From assembly GCA_010645155.1 (NCBI GenBank), contig JAAGOF010000046.1, positions 1,189,282 through 1,253,281 on the forward strand: a stretch of DNA of 64,000 bases, written 5' to 3'. The translations under genes and the position numbers were made by a program. The notes under the pieces were generated by a model. It was not told where the DNA came from, did not search any database, and was given only the letters and a program-made list of their open reading frames with translations. This stretch comes from Tigriopus japonicus (Eukaryota; Arthropoda; Copepoda; Harpacticoida; Harpacticidae). Positions 55,486 through 64,000 of this stretch are shown here, piece by piece (position 1 is the stretch's first letter; every line of letters starts with the position of its first letter).

Positions 55486-56787
55486 TAGGGACGGGCAGAA
55501 AGTGCAAATAATCTTACCCATTTAGTAACCAAAAGTTGCAAAAAAAGTGCCCAAAAGTGCAAAACAAAGCGCAGAAAAATGTTGAAAGTGCAAATAAATG
55601 TCAAAAAAGAGCAAATAAATGTCAAAAAAAGAGCAAATAAATGTCGAAAAAAGAGCAAATAAATGTCAAAAAGAGCAAATAAATGTCAAAAAAGAGCAAA
55701 TAAATGACAAAAAAGAGCAAATAACTTGCATTTGGACTTAAAACGTCATTCATGGAGTACCCACGGCTCCTAATTGAGCAGGAAAAGTCATTTACAAGTT
55801 CTAAAGACATTTGAGACTAGTTTGAGGTGAAGAGACAATGCCGCACAAGTAATAGAGTTCTATTAATTAGGTCACTAGCAAAAAGGATGTAAAGTCATGA
55901 AAAATACTCTAGTCAACAATCTTCTGAATTTTTCATTCCTAAGGTGGTCTCGTGGATGTATGTACCTAAAATATTGTCGAAATATACTTAGCAATTGTTT
56001 TATATGGCTTTACATCACTCCGTTTTCGTCCTTTAAGTTGTTCAAAAATGGACATTGAAAATTGAACAGAAAAATACCCACGTGTGCCTAACAATTGCAT
56101 CAAAGAAAATAGTCATAAATGTGTTTTAAGCATGTTTTTAGTGACATTACTTCAATATTTGGCCCATGGCCTAATTACCAGAACTCAATTGCAAATGTGG
56201 CATTCATTGTCTCATCACATCAAAACTGTTGTCAAATACTTTTGGAACTTAAAAGTAATATCTCCAAGTCAATTAAACAATGTGTACTGCTACATTGATG
56301 TATCCTTAGCTTGATGATTTTAAGTTTATAACGACCTTTTTTAGAAATAGCGATCTTTGTAGGCAGCAAACCTAATTCTGCAATCTATATTGTTTGTAGA
56401 TCCTTCCATTACCATAACATGAGTTTCTTTAGGTTTGCTATTTGTTGGTTGCATGCAATGAGATTCTTTTGTCTAATCTTTAGTTTAGTAAACAGGATGT
56501 TATAGTTAAAGCCAAGATGGTGAATAAAGTGTGAGGTTTGCGTCTGAAATGCACATATTTCTTCAAGGTGCTAAGAATGGTTGATTGCAAATGCAAGCTT
56601 TTTTGACTAGTTCAAAATTTGATCTTGAAACTAAAAATTCTCTCAAAAGCCACTACATTTTCTTAACAATTTGTCAATTTTGGCCAAAAACGTAAACAAA
56701 AAGTGCAAATAAAGGTGAAAAATGCAAAAGTGCAGAAAAATGGGTTTATGTTACCAAAAATCTTTTTACACTATTTGCCCGTCCCTA
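55486..56787 (+). mobile_element. Large hAT-type element, TAGGGACGGG family, copy 2
   Basis: Ends TAGGGACGGGCAGAAAGTGC and ACTATTTGCCCGTCCCTA, bounded by a perfect 8-bp duplication ATGATTAC (55478-55485 and 56788-56795) matching the nTnnnnAn rule of Ac-type hAT elements. 1,302 bp; about 165 bases at 56225-56390 are absent from the inverted copy at 28292-29380. It carries the reverse complement of the same minisatellite and a short frame with SMFLVTLLQYLA and GLITRTQ. No full transposase domain is recognised. Confidence 0.93.
55585..55725. repeat. Minisatellite inside hAT-type copy 2
   Basis: About seven units of AAATGTCAAAAAAGAGCAAAT with small length changes, the reverse complement of the array at 29120-29275. 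Confidence 0.9.
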
Positions 56788-57153
56788 ATGATTACACATA
56801 CTCAAAAATGGTTATCAAGGGCATCATTAAGTTCAGAATACAAAAATGAACTAATTCCACAAGGCCCATATAATTGCTATTAGGTCTTCTAGTCCTTGCC
56901 ATAAATTCAAAGTTTGGGACAAGTTATCGTCTAAGCAACGGGCGGAAGCAGCTTTTGGACAATAGCTTATTCTGATTTACAGCAGAACTAGCACATCTAC
57001 ATTTCAAATAAAATACATTGTCAAAGATTAAGAACTTGTTTCAAGCTTACTGATCACCATGATTCCAAAATCCCTAACGCTCATTTCATTCGAGTGGGTG
57101 AAATCAACGACCCATCAACCAGAAGCTCGTGGCTACATATGCCCACTATTTAC

Positions 57154-57212
57154 CGTTCACAGAGCAAGAGGCCCACAATTACAAAACAAAGGACGGTTTT
57201 GAGGCCCATCAT
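57154..57212 (-). CDS. Candidate signal-peptide exon of a secreted protein
   Basis: On the minus strand, two consecutive ATGs (57212, 57209) open MMGLKTVLCFVIVGLLLCE, a textbook signal peptide (Lys, hydrophobic core, Cys-Glu), followed directly by a donor-like GAACG|GTAAAT. An exon of 19 codons plus two bases is common for secreted arthropod proteins. A short upstream ATG frame overlaps it. No second exon could be identified at lower coordinates, so this may also be chance. Confidence 0.28.
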
Positions 57213-60200
57213 CTTGAACTTCCCCAATATGTCCAAGGTACACTTTTGGGCCTCTCATCCATGTTTTTGAGCTTTTCCGAGTAAAGAACAAAAAAATAGT
57301 TATTTTTTTCTTGTGTTCCATCTGACCGATTCTCTAAGAGGTTTTTGCTTTGCGTTGCTTTGCAAATATTGCTTGGAATGTGTTGCCAATCGAGATTTAA
57401 GATTTTTGTTACACAGACCCCTGTTGCAAATTATTTCATTAAAAGAAAACACCAAGTAGCGAAAAACATTGGGCTGTTTCAGGGATGAGACAAAGCAGTC
57501 TCATCTCATCATCAAAATCTCATCAAAAAAAAGATGATGAGGCTCATGTAATTATATGGAGTTTAAAACGTCTCAATTGGACATATTTTTATGCTCTCAA
57601 CAAATGTTAATATCAAACGAACGGAGAGCGAAAACCTCTCTAGTGTCCGATGAAATCAGTGGGTATGAGATTGTAATGCCCTCCGAAATCATGATTTATC
57701 GGCTGGAATTTACTCAAATATCAAAGATTTTGAATCATCTTCATAACACAATATTTAAGTGTAATTGAGGGTAAAATGTATCATATCACCCGACTTTTTT
57801 CTGTGTCTTCTGAATAAAGGAACTTCAATTTCGAAGATCCTCAGGTCTAACTTACCTTCAATACATATTAAAAGCAAGTGTAGCCAATGAGTGAGTAACT
57901 GTCTCGTCAATGGTCAATGACCCTGTTGTATTCCAAAAGGTCTGACTGATACCTCCAATCTATAAGGTTTTCTGAACTGTCAAAAAATCCCATCACTCGT
58001 ATTTAGATGCCAGAAACCTCATCTCATTGGTTGGTCAAATGAAGTACTCTGTCAAAACATTCGTCTGACAGATTGTAAATCTACTGCCCAACGATAAATG
58101 ACATGGAAGTCTAAACACATCTAAAGGGCACCCATTAACAAGGATCAAGTTTCAAACAGAAATCGTCATCTACAGGCTTTTCTAATTTGACACTCACACT
58201 ACTCTGGTTATTGGAGCTCTTTATCCAGACAACGGAGTGGTTAGTCTGAAGTCGATTAGTGCTTAGCGACATACTGTACTACAATCCTCTTTAGTGCAGA
58301 GGGCAAGAGGATTAGGCCTAAGCTGCTTCAAGCAACAACAACCACGAGCAAAGAGACCTTTCTCAAAGCAAAGGGGAATTGGCCATGGAAAGAACTTGAG
58401 AGTTCGAAGGTGAACCACCAAATAAATGAACTCCATGAATATTTGTTTGAGCTCGTCCTTGACGGTGGAGCTCAAGTTCTTAGTGACAATCATTTCGGCT
58501 TCAAACACCGTCGACCTAAAGAGGGGTCTTGTTCCGATGCCAAAATTCAGAATGGTTATTGAAACGCAAGCATGTACCAGCAAGTGTCACACATCCAACA
58601 ATCACGCATAATCTATCGTTCATTGGCCACGAGTTTTCGTTTTTTTCTTTTGTACAGTATTGTGGGAAGACACTTTATAGGAAAGATACGCCATTTTGGT
58701 CTCCATGGTAATGGGAAAGTCAAAGAAATAACAAAAGAATAAATTGAGGGCTGCCTTTATAAGAGCACTAACATCCTCATGCAATCCCATGTCTTGCGGG
58801 GGTCTCTTTTTGTATGAATCAATAATGACTTAGAAGGTAATGGGACCTCTTCAAAAAGTCTAGAAACTATTACTTGCTTTCAAATATTTTAACAAGTTTT
58901 GCGCGAACTCTGATGTTTAGAAGTTAAAAGCAATAATCTCAGTCTAAAATAAATCAAAGTTGGAAAGGTGGTCTTGGAAATAACGAATGACTTTTGGTTG
59001 AAATTTTGCAAAACAAACTTTTACTAAGAAAGAAGGTATGTTTTTAATGCTCAGGATACCCATCTTTTATTCAATCTCTAAAGCACTTAAAGGTTTAAAG
59101 ACACTTACTTTGCATTTACATAAACCTCTTTCAATAATTCGGATCGCAAGATGATCAGGACAAATGTATGCATGGATTAAATCTCGAAAAATATTTTCTA
59201 TTGGGATTTATTTTTCATCATTTTACTTTCCATGTGACACATGTACTTCTGGCGAAAACTACACATGATGGATAAGAACATGTTATGAAGAATCATACGT
59301 TGAATATCATACTGAAGTTGAGGTTATTGACTTACTTTTCCAACAAGGATTCATGCCTAAGTCTCGTATTAATTTTACACTACCACGAAAAACAAACCAT
59401 GAAGCAAATCGTGGTTCACTTTTGATTCAATCTACATAGTGTCTCTGTACTCTACGTGTCCAAACACGACATTCAACATCTCTCGTCCAACTAAACCGAG
59501 ATTTTCGAAGCTTCTTACACGAATTTATGGCACACATCACAGCAAGAGCTCATCGTTGCGTTTCGTTACTCAAATCTGTGGATCTTCTCGTTGTGATTGC
59601 TGAAGCTCTACAAATGCTTTGGTCTTTCAAATCTCGCTTCAACTTGTCGGATGTAGCTAAAGTGGGATTTGGAAAACTTCTGGACATACGGCTTTAAAAC
59701 AAACAAAGCTACGGCAATAAATGGAAATCACAATTCCAACCTCATGATGGCCAAACTCTCAGTCAAAAGACGTGACTTGGTTTCCAAATTGAACACTTTG
59801 AAAACTTGCCAAAACTTCACAGCTTTTGACCATCCATAATCCACAGAAACGTTTACAGTTTGCTTTTGGAAGTAATAGAAACTCTTGAAAGAGCATCCAT
59901 TAAATATAAATTGTTTTCTTTTGTTTCAAATCAAATCAAATCTGGCTCAGAATATTGGAATTTTATCTTGAAACGTTAAAAAGAGCCATAATCTCGAGTG
60001 CATGGAATACTCCTGGAATCGCTGAACAGATCTGAATCACAAATTTAAGCCAAAGTGGTTTTGACACGACAAAGGAAACATTTGTGCAAAGAGTGTTTAC
60101 GCTAGAATGGAACTCTCCTTTTAGATGCAACAGCCTTGGGGACCTTTAGGGGTGGTAACACAAAGGTTATCATGAAGAGGAACATTTTCACAAAAGCTTC

Positions 60201-63054
60201 TTGAAGGGAACCTTCTTCAGCCTAGAGGCAAAATGAGTCTTGGCAACTAAATGCCACCGAGTTCGGTTTCAATCACTGAACTATTGCACCTTGGGCACAA
60301 CAAACAAGGTAAGACAGGGGGTGTATTCTTAGTTGGGTATTTACTCAGAAATAGCAATATCACTCAACACAATTATGCTCGCCTGTTCCAACGTTATATT
60401 TGAGCTTGTAAATGGAGAATTAGTGAGTATGTGTGTACGCTTCCTTGAAGAGTTTGCCCTCCCTCTGAACAAACAAAAAAGTAGTAGTATGGCTTCTTTT
60501 CAGGGAATATCTATCCACTCGTGAAAAATTCACCTCGTTGTCCAACCAACAGATAGACCACCACCAAGAAAAACAAGTGGTTACTATTTAGTACCAGCAT
60601 ATGGCAGTAAAAATTGTCACATAAAGAGAGGTCTTTTTTCAACCCACACAACCTTGTTCGGCAGTGACGGGTTTCTTCTCATCTCTAATCCATTGAAAGA
60701 GACTTGATTTTTCATTTCAGGACATTTCCTCAATCTTGTCTATTGTTGAGCTTGAAGAGGGAGAGAGGAAGGTATTGTAATAATACCATACTACATGCCA
60801 CCAGGCCCAAAGTAGGACATCAACGAGTGGCAGGGCCCTTGGTCAAAGAGGTGCTTGAGTATCAATGCTAAGCGCCCAATATATGGCCACTTGCTTGATT
60901 GCGTTCTTAACTACAGGGTGTCCCATAATTAGGGAACAGTGTCCAAAATGTCCTTTACTTCTTGGAGTAAATTGACCTGGAAAAGCAATTTTTTCTAGAA
61001 ATATTTCTTCCGTCTGACTTTTGACTGATTCTGTAAGTAGAACTTATTTCGTTCACATTTTGCTCAAGATTTCAGTTTCAAAATTGGTTCCTCATATCGC
61101 ATAGCTTTACATCCAACAAAACCAAAAAAACAGCAATAAACAACACGTTAAAATCTATGGCAATGAAAAGAAAGTTATTTGGAAAAAAATCATGTAGTTT
61201 TAAATGTCTTATATCCAGGACAAAAATTTTACCGGGAGCTTAAAAGCAAAAACTTTCAGATTTCCCTGTATTCTCAATGAGCCATTGATCCCTAGTGGTA
61301 AAGACGATGATGAACATCCATAAACGATGACTGACCTTGAAATGGGGATTGAATGGACTTAAAATATGTCCATTTTAGTCTCCAATGAGCTTGAACGAGA
61401 AAAACCGCTGATCCAGTCTAGTATGGGCGTCTTCGAAAATTCGTCTCGTTTGTAATTTTCTCGTCTCCAGTTTCACCAAACGATAAACGCCTTGAACCTG
61501 CCTGCCCATTTTAAAGGCAAATCTTACTTGACACATCTTTAAAGTACAACATCGTGATGTTCCAAACAGTCATGGTTTTGAGTGCTCATTTTTCTCCAGG
61601 GCTAAACGGGATGTACCATTTACCTACAATTTTAGGACCTGTTTTAGTAGGGTACCTCCCATTCCTATGTACTCTACGAGTGACGTCCCAGTCAACTCGT
61701 CAAGCACAGGTGGAAATAGTCTAGTACAGGGATCAGCAGCAACTATTGGGCAAAGGTCCACCAAATTTGATTTTGTTTGACCCACGAAATTTTGGTTTAG
61801 GGACCCACCAAACGGATGGTAATAGGTTCATGGGCCCATATATGAGCGACACAATAGTAAAGTACTATGGATGGATCTCAGGCCAACTATTTTGGGTTTT
61901 TCACTAGCTCCTGAGCCCACCAAATGCCCTGACCAAGAGTAAACATTTTCCCCATGTCCATTTTAAGTCGCTTTTTGTTTTTCTTTTTCGCACAATTTTG
62001 TTTCAGGTTTGTTCCCAATACAAGGAACTTATGTACCTTTTCAGTAATGGAGCATATTGTCATAGATTTATAGAGCTTTATCTTTCACTCATTCATTAAA
62101 ACGAAATTGCTTTGCATTACGATCCCCCAAGTTAGCTCCTATTGGTATTGACAAAAGGATTTTTCAATTTGGGCTCAAATGGCATTCGTTTTTCATTTTT
62201 ATGCCATCTTTTTCCGATTGTGTTAATTCTTAGAACTTGCACTTTTCTACTTTTGCCCACAATCTTCAAACCAAAGTCTAAAACAAATTGCCACTTTCTT
62301 ATGAGATTTTTCGAATAAGAGCTATTAACGTGTTAGCATTGAAAAAAAAAGTTTTTTTTTATCTTAAAAAAATGGCAAATAATTGTTGAATGTCAGTGTG
62401 TTTTAAAATGCTCCTTTAAACTGTCAATCTTTTCATGAATAAGTTTTTAGAATATTGAATCAATTTGAAACCCTTCCTTTAATGATCAGTGGCTCAAAAC
62501 TAGTAAAAGTTCATAAACGCTAAAACTGACCAACGGAAACATTATTAAATCCCCAGGACGGTTATTGAACTGAAAAGTGAATAATTAGCGTGGACATGTT
62601 TAAACTAGCACATTTGATCACCTTCAAAATAAACATCTAAATTTAAAAAAGGTAACTTGTAAATGTCATTCCCTTTTTAAAAATGGTATTCAGGTGCGAA
62701 TTCCTCATTTTCTGTAAAGGAACAAGAGCTGCAATTCGTTCCTTTTCTTGAGAAGCGGCTAAAACCCTGATACTTAAAAACTTGGAAAATGATGTGAACT
62801 TGAAATTGCCCTTAAATATCAAGAATTTAGACGGCTTGCGATTACATTATGAACTTTGGAGCGATTACGGCCATCATTGGCGTGACGAGCGAAGACGGAT
62901 CATAAATACATATCTCATTAAATGCCGCCATTGAGCTTTGCCATGAAAAAACGTTGGAAAGCTAGAATGTCATGAAAGTAAAAGTCGTAATAAGTTAACA
63001 TTTGAAGTGTCCTTCATTGTTATTACAAAGATTTGGCTTCCGCTCAGTTTTTTG
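57213..63054. other. No confident gene; scattered repeat ends
   Basis: Contains a coding-like minus-strand frame at 58263-58583 (separate entry), a lone TACAGGGTGTCCC transposon end near 60913, and a lone hAT-like end CAGGGATCAGCAGC near 61725. The rest is AT-rich without recognisable genes. Confidence 0.4.
58263..58583 (-). other. Coding-like open frame, unrecognised
   Basis: About 106 codons open on the minus strand with balanced codon use (many C/G third positions) and a stop TAA at 58263. It has no ATG at its start and would be an exon or a gene remnant. It reads as an amphipathic protein with LSSTVKDELKQIFMEF and a Cys-rich end (RGCCC). No family recognised. Confidence 0.25.
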
Positions 63055-63537
63055 TAGGGATGGGTCGGGCCAAGATTTTTCGGTTCCGGGTAAGGGTTGG
63101 TTAGGCAACTTCTCGGATTCGATTATTTCGGTTCCGGACAAAAGAAAAATTTCTGTATCCGACTCAGATCCGGTTATGCGCCGGATCCAATTATGTCCGG
63201 TTATTGCGTGAGCCAGATCGGATCAGATCGGCTCATGTACGGTGTTATAGAAAGATTTTATAACATCAATGCATTTGTTATCACAGTTTTTCAGATCAAC
63301 GACGTCTTTTAAAGAGGAAATGTTTTTTCTTTCTTTTGGAAGAAAAGGTAAAAACAAAACTTCAGTAAAATAATATAATTGAAATTCCGAGTAACATTTT
63401 CTGAGTCGACCCTTCAAAGGTCGGTTCCAACTCCGGATTAATTCTTGGGGTTTTTAATCTGACTCGCGACAAGCCCCCCTCAGAGCCGATCCGATTCGAT
63501 ACTGAGCCGGCTCAAGGCAGATTCGGACCCATCCCTA
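63055..63537. mobile_element. hAT-like MITE, TAGGGATGGGTC family
   Basis: Starts TAGGGATGGGTCGGGCC and ends GGACCCATCCCTA; flanks GTTTTTTG and GTTTTCGG are a 6/8 duplication. The interior is rich in CCGGATC/GATCCGG words. 483 bp. Confidence 0.72.
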
Positions 63538-64000
63538 GTTTTCGGAAACGAAATAGCCTTAGCTGGTTCTGGGTTCGTTCGTTTTGGTTGAGATTTTTTT
63601 TGTCTTTTAGAACCCCTTCACGGGAAAGTTTACATATGTATGGTAGTAAATCTAAAAATTGGTCATATTTAAAGTCTTCATGCGTCATACTAAAGCTCTC
63701 GATCTCATACGTCTTGGCAAGCACTCATGAGCTTAATATTAAAAGAAGGTTTAAGTTGTCAACTCTAGTGGGAAAAGACAGAAAGACAGAGAGAGTTAAC
63801 ATTGTTATAGATCATATTCGAATCATTGAATCTAGATTTGTTTTAAACATAAAGCACATAAGCTATTTATTTGACATCTTCGATATTTGTGTTTGTTGTC
63901 TTCTACTATTCGTTCTCAATAAAGGCAAAATAAAGTAAATAAGATCCTCAGATAAAAGGATATACGGCAATATGATTTCCTGAACTAAAATTGTATCATC
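63538..64000. other. Right edge of window, no gene seen
   Basis: AT-rich sequence without recognisable exons. An AATAAA near 63919 on the plus strand has no identified gene in front of it. Confidence 0.4.

Noticed and set aside
61720..61930. hAT-like left end CAGGGATCAGCAGC
   Set aside because: No matching right end or duplication found; noted only within the region entry.

Overview
The window is nuclear DNA from an animal, most likely an arthropod and possibly a crustacean. The evidence is spliced genes with GT-AG introns (57 bp to 6.5 kb), an AT-rich background full of small DNA transposons, and metazoan proteins: a galactokinase of GALK1 type, a stearoyl-CoA desaturase, a NIF3L1 homologue and a sulfonylurea-receptor-type ABCC transporter resembling the single long Sur gene of insects. 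The species cannot be fixed from this sequence.

Layout. (1) Plus strand 632-6679: the last two coding exons of an unrecognised single-pass membrane protein, separated by a 4.9-kb intron that holds a candidate small secreted-peptide gene (3515-3838). Its 3'UTR probably runs to a polyadenylation signal at 8074. (2) 8.1-14.5 kb: gene-poor, with a hAT MITE and two hairpin-like repeats. (3) Minus strand 18571-14526: complete five-exon galactokinase. (4) Minus strand 24647-20465: complete three-exon delta-9 desaturase. (5) 24.7-33.2 kb: repeat-dense, with a long inverted repeat, two adjacent hAT-like elements and a Tc1-like end. (6) Minus strand 40657-33287: three C-terminal exons of a NIF3L1 homologue. 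Its 6.5-kb intron carries three complete hAT MITEs, one single-ended hAT fragment and a tRNA-derived SINE. (7) Minus strand 48711-42862: an uninterrupted 1,949-codon SUR-like transporter. (8) 48.7-64 kb: no confident gene. It holds a second copy of the large hAT element, a LINE fragment beside an assembly gap, a candidate signal-peptide exon and one more MITE.

The genes do not form an obvious pathway. Galactokinase (sugar entry), the desaturase (lipid synthesis) and the SUR-like protein (a K-ATP channel subunit in other animals) all touch energy metabolism, but their adjacency is probably incidental. The most unusual items are the intronless SUR gene lying upstream of a NIF3L1 gene whose N-terminal exons are not visible, substitutions at catalytic positions of the first SUR nucleotide-binding domain, a galactokinase with Gly in place of the sugar-binding Glu, a nested candidate secreted peptide, and many hAT-type families recognisable by matched terminal inverted repeats and 8-bp target duplications. 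Two assembly gaps (14830-14924 and 52905-52962) limit the reading.
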